A stretch of 58,251 bases of DNA from DATFMP01 sp035266845 (GCA_035266845.1 DATFMP010000089.1:1-58251); one strand, 5' to 3'; counted from the first letter of the stretch, positions 1 to 8,117 are shown. Translations and numbers: made by a program. Notes: generated from the sequence alone by a model not told the origin.

Positions 1-401
1 GTCATGGACACCGAGACCCGCTCCAGCGGAATCCCGTTGAAGAGCAGTTCCATGTCCTCCAGCGAATCGATCGCCACGCCCGTCTTGCCGACCTCGCCCT
101 CGGCCAGCGGATCGTCACTGTCGTAGCCGATTTGCGTGGGCAGGTCGAAGGCCACGGAAAGCCCGGTCTGGCCGTTGTCCAACAGGTAGCGGTAGCGCGC
201 GTTCGATTCCCTGGCGGTACCGAACCCCGCATACTGGCGCATGGTCCACAACCGCCCGCGGTACATGTCCGCCCGCACGCCTCGCGTGTAGGGAAACTGA
301 CCCGGGTGCTCGCCTCCGTCCTGCACGGGGGCATCCGATGCGTCGTAGCACTCCTTGACCGGGATATCGGAACTGGTTCGGAAGATGCGGGATGGCTTCA
401 T
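1..401 (-). CDS. Methylmalonyl-CoA mutase large subunit, N-terminal part (cut by window edge)
   Basis: The 133 visible residues are the amino end of the catalytic chain of methylmalonyl-CoA mutase, the B12 enzyme that interconverts methylmalonyl-CoA and succinyl-CoA in propionate, odd-chain and branched-chain catabolism. The diagnostic run PYTRGVRADMYRGRLWTMRQ begins at residue 37 and is followed by GFGTARESNARYRYLL and VAFDLPTQIGYDSD, which line the TIM-barrel entry in this family. The frame leaves the window at base 1, so the rest of the barrel and the B12-binding domain or subunit are not visible. I chose the ATG at 401 because the protein then starts at the usual distance from the PYTRG motif. 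No clear ribosome binding site precedes it and the frame stays open a little further upstream. The family call is firm. Related acyl-CoA mutases (isobutyryl, ethylmalonyl) cannot be fully excluded. Confidence 0.9.
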   Translation of the reverse strand, partial: MKPSRIFRTSSDIPVKECYDASDAPVQDGGEHPGQFPYTRGVRADMYRGRLWTMRQYAGFGTARESNARYRYLLDNGQTGLSVAFDLPTQIGYDSDDPLAEGEVGKTGVAIDSLEDMELLFNGIPLERVSVSM

Positions 402-415
402 GCGAATAGGAATTG

Positions 416-430
416 TTAAGTGTGCATAAT
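416..430 (-). promoter_or_regulatory. Possible promoter or operator element, copy 1 of a shared 15-mer
   Basis: Read on the minus strand this is ATTATGCACACTTAA, 15 bases upstream of the mutase ATG. A 13/15 copy lies upstream of der at 2656-2670. Just upstream on the minus strand TATTAT (426-431) is a fair -10 hexamer, but no good -35 is visible. Either a promoter core or a regulator site would explain it. This is inference from two copies only. Confidence 0.25.
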
Positions 431-564
431 ATGCGGAGGACGCATTCCTGCCTTAGCAGGCAGCCCGCTCGGCGCGCTGCCAGTGTATCGAATCCCTACG
501 GGATGAGAAAGCCGGAGGCGGGCGCACGGCTTCATGGGGCCCACCTGCGTAAACAGTGCCACAC

Positions 565-855
565 CTAGTGTTGTGTGCCCCGCTCCTCCAGAGCCCGAAT
601 ATGAGTAATGATGGCCTCGAACAAGGCGCTGACGGCTCCGTTATCGAGTGGACCGCGATTGGCACGCACGGCGCGTTCGATGACGGATCGTTCCCGCTCG
701 GGAACGTGAATGGCCTCGCCATTGGCCCGTTTCAGGCGCCCGATCTCCAGCGCAGCTTCCGCCCGCTCGTTGAGCAGCCTGAGCAGTTCGGCGTCAATGC
801 GGTCGATCTGCTCGCGCAGGTGCTGGTACGGATTGCGGGTTGAAGCATCGGGCAT
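565..855 (-). CDS. aroQ: Monofunctional chorismate mutase, AroQ type
   Basis: The 96-residue, all-helical protein matches the AroQ (type II) chorismate mutase domain that rearranges chorismate to prephenate for phenylalanine and tyrosine synthesis in the cytoplasm. Helix 1 carries LREQIDRIDAELLRLLNERA (residues about 12-31), followed by IGRLK, PERERSVIERA and a C-terminal ALFEAIITHIRALEERG, the usual pattern of the mutase half of PheA P-proteins. Here a stop follows directly, so there is no prephenate dehydratase domain. The ATG at 855 is preceded by GGAGA at suitable spacing. A longer upstream frame is low-complexity Pro/Ala and looks non-coding. Its neighbours, mutase and Der, share the strand but not the pathway. 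Confidence 0.88.
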   Translation of the reverse strand: MPDASTRNPYQHLREQIDRIDAELLRLLNERAEAALEIGRLKRANGEAIHVPERERSVIERAVRANRGPLDNGAVSALFEAIITHIRALEERGTQH

Positions 856-1030
856 GCGGTCGTCTCCAATCAACCGGCCACCCCGCGCAGGCGCGGCAGG
901 CGGCGGCGCGGTCGGGCGATCGGGGCAGGTCGTGCCATCCTTACTACCTGCTCGCACCCCGCAGGGCAATGCCTCGCACGCCAAGTTCTATAACGTCAGG
1001 CCTCAAGGGACGGGGTTGCGAGCACTCCAC

Positions 1031-2566
1031 CTACCTGGCACGCCGTGGTCGGCGCACGCCTGGGCCGTGCGTCGACTCCTTGGGCGCTCGTGTGCCGCTC
1101 TTGCTGCCGCCATCCCGTGCGGCCCCCTTGCCGCCCGGCTTGGCCCCTTGTTTGACACCGGACTTCGCGGGTGCACCCACCTTGCGCTTGGCGGGCCGCC
1201 GGGCGCCCGCACCATCGTCGACCGGATCGCCCGTGCGCTCGCCGGAACGACCACGCCACTCGATGCGCAGTGGCGTCCCTTCCAGCCCGAAGTGGTGCCG
1301 GAGTTGGTTTTCGAAGAAGCGCGTGTATGCCTCGTCTATCCGCTTGGGATGATTGGTAAAGAAGCGGAAGGCTGGCGGCTCCCGGCCCACCTGGGTGCCA
1401 TAGTGGATGCGCGTCGGAGAACCCGCCTGCGCCGGCGGTGGGAAGCGCAGCGAGGCTGCCTGCACCACGCGGTTGAGGTCCGCCGTGCGGATCTCGCGCT
1501 GGAACTGTGCGGCCGCGCGCTGCACTTCGCGGAACAACGCCTCGATGCCGGCACCCTCAATTGCGCTTGTGCGCACGAACGCCGCGAACTGCAGGAAGCG
1601 CAGACGTTCGCGAATGTCCTCCTCAACCTCTTTCGCATGCCGTGCGCCGCCCTTGACACGATCCCATTTGTTCATGGCCACGACCACGGCCCGCCGGTGA
1701 TCGAGGATATAGCTGCCGATGCGCGCATCCTGTGTCGCGATCTCTTCACTGGCGTCCACCACCAGTATCGCCACGCGCACCCAGTCCAGCGAGCCCAGGG
1801 TGTGCAGCACACCAAGCTTTTCCAGGTGCTCCTCGGTGCGCGCGCGGCGCCGGATGCCGGCCGTGTCCACCAGCACGTAGTCGCGGCCGTACAGCTCGAA
1901 CGGCACCTCCACCGCCTCCCGCGTTGTACCAGCCGTCTCCGAGACGATCATGCGCGCACGTCCAAGCACCCGATTCAGCAGCGACGATTTGCCCACGTTG
2001 GGCCGCCCCAGGAAGGCTACCCGCAGCGCCCCTGGGCCGGCATCTTCCACACCTTCGGCAACGCCCCGCTTCATTCCAGGCAAATCCGCCGCTGTGGCCT
2101 CCAGAAGGTCGCTCACACCCAGCGCGTGCTCAGCCGAAATGGCGTGGATGCGGTCCGTGCCCAGCGCATAGAACTGGGCCACGTTGCTGCGCTGCCGCAG
2201 ATCGTCCGCCTTGTTGACCACGACGCGGTAGGGCCGGCCCTGGCGAACCACCCACCGGTGCAGGTCCGCATCGAAGGGATTGAGCCCTTCCCGCGCATCG
2301 AGCACCAGCCACAGGTAGTCCGCCGCCACCACGGCCTCCCCAACCTGCGCCTCGACCTCCCTCGAGAACTCCAGGCCCATGCCGAAGCTCATGCCCCCTG
2401 TGTCCACGAGTCGGAAGCGGTACTGGCCATCATCCACCACGCCTTCCCGCCGGTCGCGCGTCGTGCCGGGCACGGCCGCGACCAGCGCCTGCCGCGAACG
2501 CGTGAGGCGGTTGAAGAGCGTGGATTTGCCCACATTGGGTCGGCCTACCAACGCGATGACGGGCAT
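1031..2566 (-). CDS. der: Ribosome assembly GTPase Der (EngA)
   Basis: Der is the essential tandem GTPase needed for maturation of the 50S ribosomal subunit. Two G domains are visible: the first opens at residue 8 with GRPNVGKST, then PGTTRDR and DTGG; the second repeats GRPNVGKSS, AGTTRE, DTAGIRRR and MNKWD. A KH-like C-terminal domain follows (LPPPAQ-like and FTNHPKRI segments). The last 65-70 residues are a Lys/Arg/Gly/Ala-rich tail (PAKRKVGAPAKSG), longer than in most Der proteins and probably contacting rRNA. The start is not certain. ATG 2566 gives the family-typical MPVIALVGRPNVGKS beginning, whereas an in-frame ATG at 2656 would add 30 atypical residues. A weak promoter-like element at 2656-2670 would place transcription start downstream of that distal ATG, favouring 2566. 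Confidence 0.95.
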   Translation of the reverse strand: MPVIALVGRPNVGKSTLFNRLTRSRQALVAAVPGTTRDRREGVVDDGQYRFRLVDTGGMSFGMGLEFSREVEAQVGEAVVAADYLWLVLDAREGLNPFDADLHRWVVRQGRPYRVVVNKADDLRQRSNVAQFYALGTDRIHAISAEHALGVSDLLEATAADLPGMKRGVAEGVEDAGPGALRVAFLGRPNVGKSSLLNRVLGRARMIVSETAGTTREAVEVPFELYGRDYVLVDTAGIRRRARTEEHLEKLGVLHTLGSLDWVRVAILVVDASEEIATQDARIGSYILDHRRAVVVAMNKWDRVKGGARHAKEVEEDIRERLRFLQFAAFVRTSAIEGAGIEALFREVQRAAAQFQREIRTADLNRVVQAASLRFPPPAQAGSPTRIHYGTQVGREPPAFRFFTNHPKRIDEAYTRFFENQLRHHFGLEGTPLRIEWRGRSGERTGDPVDDGAGARRPAKRKVGAPAKSGVKQGAKPGGKGAARDGGSKSGTRAPKESTHGPGVRRPRRAR

Positions 2567-2655
2567 GCCGGCGGTGCCGCCGGGCGAAGGATGGTTGCGC
2601 GTGCTCAAAGGCTTTCGATCGCTCGTTGGGAAGTTTATGGGAAGCAAGTCGCTCA

Positions 2656-2670
2656 TTTAGTGTACATAAT
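2656..2670 (-). promoter_or_regulatory. Possible promoter or operator element upstream of der, copy 2 of a shared 15-mer
   Basis: The minus strand reads ATTATGTACACTAAA, matching 13 of 15 positions of the element in front of the mutase gene. It contains TACACT, which could act as a -10 hexamer with initiation near 2652, giving der a leader of roughly 85 bases to the ATG at 2566. It is also nearly palindromic around GTAC, so a regulator site is possible. Confidence 0.25.
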
Positions 2671-3118
2671 CGGCATACCGAACACTCGAACCGAATCTGC
2701 CGGCCGGTGTCCAATGGTCGAATCGCACCATCAGCGGCGGATTCATCGCCTAGCCGACGCGCCGTCCGGTGGCACGAGCCCGCCTGCTGTGAGGCTGCCC
2801 CCTCCACGTCTCTTCAAACGGGAAGTTGCCGCATTCAAGGCCTATCTCTGGCTCGCGAGGCCGCCCCGCATCCCCCTTCACGATGAGGTTGCCACATTTC
2901 CCCCTTGAAATGCGTCCCCGGTGCTGTAGGATACCGCGACTGTAACCAGCCTCCTGCGCTTGGGCTGCACACACGAGAGGTTCGACCAGAGCCGAACACG
3001 CGTGGCGCTACTGAAGAATGCGCCCGTCAGATCGGCCCATCCAGCTTTCGTCACCTGTGGACACATTGCGGTGGCTTGAAAGGGCTGGCGGATTGCGCAG
3101 GGCCCTGTGACGAGACCA
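2671..3118. other. Divergent intergenic region between der and the transporter operon
   Basis: About 450 bases separate the start of der from the first ATPase gene. Short open frames in it have no family features and no ribosome binding sites. It holds the candidate der promoter element on one side and a sigma-70-like promoter at 2905-2932 on the other, leaving a leader of about 180 bases before the transporter. I do not recognise a riboswitch in that leader. Confidence 0.5.
2905..2932 (+). promoter_or_regulatory. Candidate sigma-70 promoter of the peptide transporter operon
   Basis: TTGAAA (2905-2910) and TAGGAT (2927-2932) are separated by 16 bases. Initiation near 2939 would give an untranslated leader of about 180 bases before the first ATPase gene. 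No better promoter is visible nearer to the gene. Confidence 0.5.
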
Positions 3119-4111
3119 ATGACGACCCTACTGGAAATCAAGGACTTACACACCCGATTTTACACCCAGGGCCGGGTGATCAAAGCCGTTGACGGCGTCT
3201 CCTACTCCATCGACGAGGGGGAGACCCTAGCGGTGGTCGGCGAAAGCGGTTGTGGCAAGTCGGTGACAGCGCTCTCAGTGATGGGCCTGATCCCCTGGCC
3301 ACCGGGGCGGATCACCAAAGGCGAGGTGCTCTACCGGGGTCGCGATCTGCTCAAGCTCGACGCGGACACGGTGCGCCAGATCCGCGGCAAAGAGATTTCG
3401 ATGGTGTTCCAGGAGCCGATGACATCCTTGAACCCCGTGCTCACCGTGGAGCGTCAGCTCACCGAGACGGTGGAAGCACATCTCCAGATGACCCATGAAG
3501 AGGCGCGTCAGCGAGCAGTAGAGGTGTTGGGGCAGGTCGGCATTCCGGACCCGGAAGGTCGGCTCAACCAATATCCACACCAATTCAGCGGGGGCATGCG
3601 CCAGCGCGTCATGATCGCCATGGCGCTGATCTGCAACCCTCATCTGATTCTGGCGGACGAGCCTACCACGGCACTGGACGTGACCATCCAGGCCCAGATT
3701 CTGGCGCTCATGAAGGACTTGAGCCGCCGATACGGCGCGGCGATGATCCTGATCACGCACAATCTGGGCGTGGTGGCCCGCTACGCGGACCGAGTCAACG
3801 TCATGTACGCCGGGCGGATCATTGAGCAGGCAACCGCCGCGGAAATCTATGGCAATCCCAAGCACCCCTACACCCTGGGCTTGCTCAATTCCGTGCCGCG
3901 CCTGGACGAGGACGTGAAACGCAAGCTGGAGCCCATTGAGGGCCAGCCGCCGGATCTGGGCGCCGATATGCCCGGCTGCCGCTTTCTGCCGCGCTGCAAG
4001 TTCGGCGATCCACAGACCTGCGGGCGAGACTTCCCGCCGCTGCAGGAAGTGGCCCCGGCCCACTGGACAGCCTGTTTCAAACACGCCGAGGTGCATCGCG
4101 AAGGCCTTTAG
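3119..4111 (+). CDS. Dipeptide/oligopeptide ABC transporter ATP-binding protein (DppD/OppD type)
   Basis: This 330-residue cytoplasmic ATPase is one of the two nucleotide-binding subunits of an Opp/Dpp/Nik-family importer. It shows Walker A GESGCGKS near residue 40, Q-loop FQEPMTSLNP, signature FSGGMRQRV, Walker B LILADEPTTALD and switch ITHNLGVV. The C-terminal oligopeptide-transporter extension follows, with the cysteine cluster GCRFLPRC...C...C that is standard in DppD/OppD. ATG 3119 (MTTLLEIKDLHTRF) gives the family-typical start; a GTG at 3107 is an alternative. It heads an operon with the second ATPase, binding protein and two permeases. Substrate specificity (peptides, nickel, or another solute) cannot be read from the ATPase. 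Confidence 0.93.
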   Translation: MTTLLEIKDLHTRFYTQGRVIKAVDGVSYSIDEGETLAVVGESGCGKSVTALSVMGLIPWPPGRITKGEVLYRGRDLLKLDADTVRQIRGKEISMVFQEPMTSLNPVLTVERQLTETVEAHLQMTHEEARQRAVEVLGQVGIPDPEGRLNQYPHQFSGGMRQRVMIAMALICNPHLILADEPTTALDVTIQAQILALMKDLSRRYGAAMILITHNLGVVARYADRVNVMYAGRIIEQATAAEIYGNPKHPYTLGLLNSVPRLDEDVKRKLEPIEGQPPDLGADMPGCRFLPRCKFGDPQTCGRDFPPLQEVAPAHWTACFKHAEVHREGL

Positions 4112-4166
4112 GCCCCCGCACGCATCTCATCCGGCGACGCATCACCGAGGGAAGGAGCATTCCAGT

Positions 4167-5225
4167 ATGGCGGAAATGTCCGCACAGGCCACAGCCAAGG
4201 ACGACAACGTCCTGATCGATGTCCGGAACCTGAAGATGCACTTCCCGGTGACCCAGGGGATCATGTTCCAACGGGTCGTGGGGCTGGTGAAGGCCGTGGA
4301 CGACGTCAGCTTCCGGGTTTACAGAGGTGAAACCCTGGGACTGGTCGGTGAATCCGGCTGCGGCAAGACCACCACGGGGCGCTGCATCTTGCAGCTGACG
4401 CGGCCCACGTCCGGTGAGATCCGGTTCGAAGGCCAGGACATCACGCAGCTTGACGAGAAGAAGCTGCGCGAGGTGCGCCGCAAGATCCAGGTGATCTTCC
4501 AGGATCCCTACAGCTCCCTCAATCCGCGCATGACGATAGGCCAAATCATCGGAGAGGGCCCCAGCGTCCACAAGATCACCACGACCCGCACCGAGAACCA
4601 GGACCGCGTCAAAGATCTGCTGGCCCTGGCAGGACTGCCGACCAACCTGCACTCGCGCTATCCGCACGAGTTGAGCGGGGGCCAGCGGCAGCGGGTGGGC
4701 ATCGCGCGCGCGCTGTCCATGAACCCGTCGTTCATCGTCTGTGACGAGGCGGTTTCAGCCCTGGACGTGTCTATCCAGGCCCAGATCATCAACCTGCTCG
4801 AAGATCTGCAGGAGCGCTTCGGCCTGACGTACCTGTTTATCGCCCATGACCTGTCGGTTGTGCGCCACATCAGCGACCGTGTGGCCGTGATGTACCTGGG
4901 ACACATTGCTGAGCTGACCGAATCGCGCCGGCTGTATCGCGAGCCACTTCACCCCTACACGCAGGCGCTCCTTTCCGCTGTGCCGATTCCAGACCCGGTG
5001 GCCGAATCGGAACGGGAACACATCATCCTGCGGGGCGAGGTTCCGTCCCCGCTGAATCCGCCGTCGGGCTGCGTGTTCCATCCGCGCTGCCCCATCGCGA
5101 CGGACCAGTGCAAGCTGGAAGTTCCGAAATTCGAGGAGAAGCAGCCAGGGCACTGGGTGGCCTGCCACCACGCCCTGAGTCAACGCAATCTGGAAGCAAT
5201 GGGAGCGGTCAGTTCAGGCAATTGA
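4167..5225 (+). CDS. Dipeptide/oligopeptide ABC transporter ATP-binding protein (DppF/OppF type)
   Basis: This 352-residue protein is the second ATPase subunit, expected to dimerise with the upstream DppD-type subunit. It carries Walker A GESGCGKTT, Q-loop FQDPYSSLNPRMT, signature LSGGQRQRVGIARA, Walker B FIVCDEAVSALD and switch IAHDLSVV, then the C-terminal region with GCVFHPRCPIATDQC. An insertion TQGIMFQRVVGLVKAVDD after the first strand is typical of DppF/OppF. The ATG at 4167 lies 11 bases after a GAAGGAG ribosome binding site. The gap to the preceding gene is 55 bases, consistent with co-transcription. The 233-base gap that follows holds regulatory hairpins. Confidence 0.93.
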   Translation: MAEMSAQATAKDDNVLIDVRNLKMHFPVTQGIMFQRVVGLVKAVDDVSFRVYRGETLGLVGESGCGKTTTGRCILQLTRPTSGEIRFEGQDITQLDEKKLREVRRKIQVIFQDPYSSLNPRMTIGQIIGEGPSVHKITTTRTENQDRVKDLLALAGLPTNLHSRYPHELSGGQRQRVGIARALSMNPSFIVCDEAVSALDVSIQAQIINLLEDLQERFGLTYLFIAHDLSVVRHISDRVAVMYLGHIAELTESRRLYREPLHPYTQALLSAVPIPDPVAESEREHIILRGEVPSPLNPPSGCVFHPRCPIATDQCKLEVPKFEEKQPGHWVACHHALSQRNLEAMGAVSSGN

Positions 5226-5283
5226 CCGCCTTACGTCATTTCATTTGATTGGACTGCAAGGGGATCAAGCGGAAGGGGAAGGG

Positions 5284-5322
5284 GCAGTGGAGTGCGGGCC
5301 GATCAGCCTTTGACTCCACTGC
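5284..5322. repeat. Perfect 10-bp inverted repeat in the gap before the binding-protein gene
   Basis: GCAGTGGAGT (5284-5293) and ACTCCACTGC (5313-5322) are exact reverse complements separated by 19 bases. The right arm overlaps the -35 hexamer of a candidate promoter at 5310-5337, so it could be an operator or an RNA hairpin that ends or slows transcription from the ATPase genes. Confidence 0.5.
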
Positions 5323-5337
5323 GATTGCTGATATCGT
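5310..5337 (+). promoter_or_regulatory. Candidate internal promoter for the binding-protein gene
   Basis: TTGACT (5310-5315) and TATCGT (5332-5337) are 16 bases apart, about 120 bases upstream of the binding-protein ATG. A separate promoter would help explain how the binding protein can be made in excess over the ATPases. The -10 is only a fair match. Confidence 0.4.
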
Positions 5338-5370
5338 GGGCAATCCTCTTTTGCGAGTCTCAAATCCAAG

Positions 5371-5433
5371 CAGGTTGGCCCGGCCCCGGAACGCTCGCGC
5401 TCCGCGATCCCCATATTCCGGCGGCCCAACCTG
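5371..5433 (+). other. Long imperfect hairpin directly upstream of the binding-protein ribosome binding site
   Basis: The outer arms CAGGTTGG (5371-5378) and CCAACCTG (5426-5433) pair perfectly, and a second stem CCGGAA (5386-5391) with TTCCGG (5416-5421) sits inside. It ends about 10 bases before the AGGAGG of the next gene. Position and size fit an mRNA 5'-end stabiliser or translation-control element. There is no U tract, so it is unlikely to be an intrinsic terminator. Confidence 0.45.
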
Positions 5434-5458
5434 ATCATACCTCAGGAGGATTTCAGCC

Positions 5459-7069
5459 ATGAAATCACGGCATGGACTCTTCGCCCTCTGGGCCGTGCTG
5501 TTGGCGGCAGGAATGGCGCTGATTCCGCTAGGAAGTGCCCAGGCGCAACAGCGCGGCGGCAACTTCGTCTACATGATTCCGGCCTCCGGCGCGCCCAGCC
5601 TGGACGGTCACCGCGAAACGACCTACGCGACGGTGCATGCCACCGCCCCGTTCTACAGCCTGCTGATCCGCCTGGACCCGACGGACAAGGACGGCAAGCG
5701 CATCGTGGGCGACCTGGCTACCAGTTGGGATGTGAGCAAGGACGGCAAGACCTATACGTTCCATCTGCACCACGGCGTGACGTTCCATGACGGCACACCG
5801 CTGACCTCGAAGGACGTCGTCACGAACTTCGAGTACATCATGAATCCGCCGCAAGGCGTGCTGAGCCCCCGCAAGGCTTACTACCTGATGGTGGACTCTG
5901 TGAGTGCCCCGGATAAGTACACGGTGGTGTTCAAGCTCAAGTTTCCGACCGCCGCCTTCATTCCGGCGGTGGCGATGCCCTTCAACTACATCTACCCGGG
6001 CGATAAGCTCAAGTCCGATCCGCACTGGTTCGAGCAGCATGTGCTGGGCAGCGGGCCCTTCCAATTCGTTGAGTACGAGCCCGGCGCGAAGGTGGTCGGG
6101 AAGCGCTATCCGAAGTACTACGTGAAAGGTCGCCCGTACCTGGACAGCATTGAGGGCATCTACGCTGCCAAGCAGAACGTGTACGTGGACGCCATCCGTG
6201 GCGGCCGCGCCATGAGCATGTTCCGCGGTCTGCCTCCCAAGGCGGTCGAGGAGCTGAAGAAGGCCATGGGCGACCAGATCCGCGTGCAGGAGAGCCCCTG
6301 GAACTGCGGTCTGCTGTGGGCCGTCAACGTGCACAAGAAGCCCTTTGACGATGTCCGCGTGCGCCGCGCGCTCAACCTGGCCGTGGACCGCTGGGGCGGC
6401 TCGCGCTACCTCTCGCAGATTGCCATCGTGAAGACGGTGGCCGGCATCGTCTTCCCGACGAGCGACCTGGCACCCAGCCGCGCTCAACTGGAAACGCTGG
6501 AAGGCTACTGGCCGGACGTGAAGAAGTCCCGCGCGAAGGCTCGTGAGCTGCTGAAGGAAGCTGGGGTGCCGGAAGGCTTCACGATTGAGTTCAACAACCG
6601 CAACACCGACCAGCCCTACAAGGTCGTGGGGACGTGGCTGATCGACCAATGGCGGCAAGTCGGACTCAACGTGAAGCAGCACGTGCAGCCCACGGCGCCG
6701 TTCTTCGCGGAACTGCGCTCGAATCCGCAGAAGTTCGACCTGTCCATGGACTTCAACTGCCAGTCCATCGTGAACCCCACTGTGGACGTCAGCCAGTTCA
6801 TTTCGGGTGACAAGACCCCGAACAACCACTCGCGCTACATCGACCGCAAGCTGGACGATCTCTACGATGCCCAGCTGCACGAGGCGAACCATGCCAAGCA
6901 GAAAGAGCTGCTTTGGGAAATGCAGAAGCGCTTGATCGAGCAGGCTTGGTACCCGCAGACGATGTGGTGGCACCGCATTGTGGTGTCCAATACCAAGATG
7001 CACGACTGGAACATCACGCCGAGCCACTACCTCAACATGCAACTCGACGACGTGTGGTTGTCCCAATAG
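5459..7069 (+). CDS. Periplasmic substrate-binding protein of the peptide-type ABC transporter (SBP family 5)
   Basis: This 536-residue exported protein captures the substrate in the periplasm for the adjacent permeases. Residues 1-29 form a Sec signal peptide: basic MKSRH, a Leu/Ala-rich core, and a likely cut after SAQA. No lipobox cysteine is present. The mature part follows the family 5 binding-protein pattern: an early GDLATSWDVSKDGKTYTFHL segment, then HHGVTFHDGTPLTSKDVV, a middle VRRALNLAVDR and a C-terminal segment near KQKELLWEMQKRL. A strong CAGGAGG lies before the ATG. Hairpins lie on both sides of the gene. Dipeptide, oligopeptide or other solutes are possible; the protein alone does not settle it. 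Confidence 0.93.
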   Translation: MKSRHGLFALWAVLLAAGMALIPLGSAQAQQRGGNFVYMIPASGAPSLDGHRETTYATVHATAPFYSLLIRLDPTDKDGKRIVGDLATSWDVSKDGKTYTFHLHHGVTFHDGTPLTSKDVVTNFEYIMNPPQGVLSPRKAYYLMVDSVSAPDKYTVVFKLKFPTAAFIPAVAMPFNYIYPGDKLKSDPHWFEQHVLGSGPFQFVEYEPGAKVVGKRYPKYYVKGRPYLDSIEGIYAAKQNVYVDAIRGGRAMSMFRGLPPKAVEELKKAMGDQIRVQESPWNCGLLWAVNVHKKPFDDVRVRRALNLAVDRWGGSRYLSQIAIVKTVAGIVFPTSDLAPSRAQLETLEGYWPDVKKSRAKARELLKEAGVPEGFTIEFNNRNTDQPYKVVGTWLIDQWRQVGLNVKQHVQPTAPFFAELRSNPQKFDLSMDFNCQSIVNPTVDVSQFISGDKTPNNHSRYIDRKLDDLYDAQLHEANHAKQKELLWEMQKRLIEQAWYPQTMWWHRIVVSNTKMHDWNITPSHYLNMQLDDVWLSQ

Positions 7070-7095
7070 CGCTCGGCGCCTGCTGAGCTGATTCC

Positions 7096-7139
7096 CGGGC
7101 CGTCCCGCCCCGTGCGGGGTCGGACGGCCCGATCCTTTT
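7096..7139 (+). terminator. Strong intrinsic-terminator-like hairpin between binding protein and permease genes
   Basis: CGGGCCGTCC (7096-7105) pairs perfectly with GGACGGCCCG (7122-7131), with an inner CCCC/GGGG stem, and a short T run (7136-7139) follows. It lies 26 bases after the binding-protein stop and 16 before the permease GTG. It probably stops or pauses most transcripts and protects the 3' end of the binding-protein mRNA, so that the permeases are made at a lower level. Confidence 0.75.
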
Positions 7140-7154
7140 CTGATTGAAACAACC

Positions 7155-8108
7155 GTGTACCGATTCCTGATCCGACGCATTCTGCTCATGATTCCCACCC
7201 TGTTGGGGGTGGCGATCGTGATCTTCATCCTCATGCGAATGATCCCTGGCGACATCGTGGAGCTGCGCATGGCCGGCGAGGGGGGCCAGGTCAGCCAAGC
7301 TACGATTGACCAGGCACGACACCAGCTCGGATTGGACCGGCCCCTGATCGCGCAGTTCGGAACGTGGATTGCCGGGCTGGCCGAGTTCAACCTGGGCAAG
7401 TCGATGTGGACCGGACGGGACGTGACCTACGAGATCAGCATCCGTCTCCCTGCGTCGTTGCAGATCGCCCTCATGTCCACGATTCTCGCCACATTGCTGG
7501 CCATACCGTTAGGCACCCTTGCCGCTCTGCGGCAAGATACGTGGATCGATTACGTGGTGAGGATCTTTGCGATTGCGGGTCTCGCAACCCCGTCGTTCTG
7601 GCTGGGCATCATGATGCTGCTGTCCTTCCTGATCTTCTTCCACTGGACGCCGCCCATGTCCTACTCCTTTCCGTGGGAAGATCCCTGGGCCAACTTCTCC
7701 ATGATGATCTGGCCCGCCCTGGCCACCGGCTACCGCTATTCCGCGGTGGCGATGCGCATGACCCGCTCGTCCGTACTGGAGGTACTCCGTGAGGATTACA
7801 TCCGCACGGCGCGGGCCAAGGGGCTGCTCGAAAAGATCATCATCAACCGCCACGCCCTCACCAACGCCATGCTGCCCGTGATCACGGTGATCGGGCTGGA
7901 GTTCGCCTTCCTGATGGGCGGCCTCGTGGTGACCGAGCAGGTCTTCAATATCAACGGCATCGGTCGCCTGTTCGTGCAGGCGGTGGGGCAGAAGGACTAC
8001 ACCATGGTGCAAGGCTTGGTGCTGATCGTCGCATTCACCTTCGTCTTCACCAACTTCGTGGTGGATATCCTTTACGCTTGGCTGGATCCGCGGATCAAAT
8101 TCTCCTGA
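7155..8108 (+). CDS. Peptide-type ABC transporter permease (DppB/OppB type)
   Basis: This 317-residue inner-membrane protein is one of two permease subunits. It starts with MYRFLIRRILLMIPTLLGV, the classic DppB amino end, and shows about six hydrophobic segments. The BPD_transp_1 coupling motif EYIRTARAKGL-type sequence appears as REDYIRTARAKGLLEKIIINR near residues 214-230. GTG is the start codon; no good ribosome binding site precedes it, consistent with weak expression behind the terminator-like hairpin. The next permease follows 9 bases after the stop, so the two are co-translated. Confidence 0.93.
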   Translation: MYRFLIRRILLMIPTLLGVAIVIFILMRMIPGDIVELRMAGEGGQVSQATIDQARHQLGLDRPLIAQFGTWIAGLAEFNLGKSMWTGRDVTYEISIRLPASLQIALMSTILATLLAIPLGTLAALRQDTWIDYVVRIFAIAGLATPSFWLGIMMLLSFLIFFHWTPPMSYSFPWEDPWANFSMMIWPALATGYRYSAVAMRMTRSSVLEVLREDYIRTARAKGLLEKIIINRHALTNAMLPVITVIGLEFAFLMGGLVVTEQVFNINGIGRLFVQAVGQKDYTMVQGLVLIVAFTFVFTNFVVDILYAWLDPRIKFS

Positions 8109-8117
8109 TCGGTACGT

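Noticed and set aside
470..515. tRNA-like arm (TCGAATCCCTACGGGA) near the mutase gene
   Set aside because: The T-loop sequence is imperfect and no acceptor stem, D arm or anticodon arm can be folded around it.
710..2908. A 732-residue open frame on the plus strand over aroQ and der
   Set aside because: It lies antisense to der and chorismate mutase, has no family motifs and is Arg/His/Ala/Pro-rich as frames opposite GC-rich genes usually are.
5528..7399. A 623-residue minus-strand frame over the binding-protein gene
   Set aside because: It is antisense to a signal-peptide-bearing, family-recognised gene and is His/Val/Arg-rich without domains.
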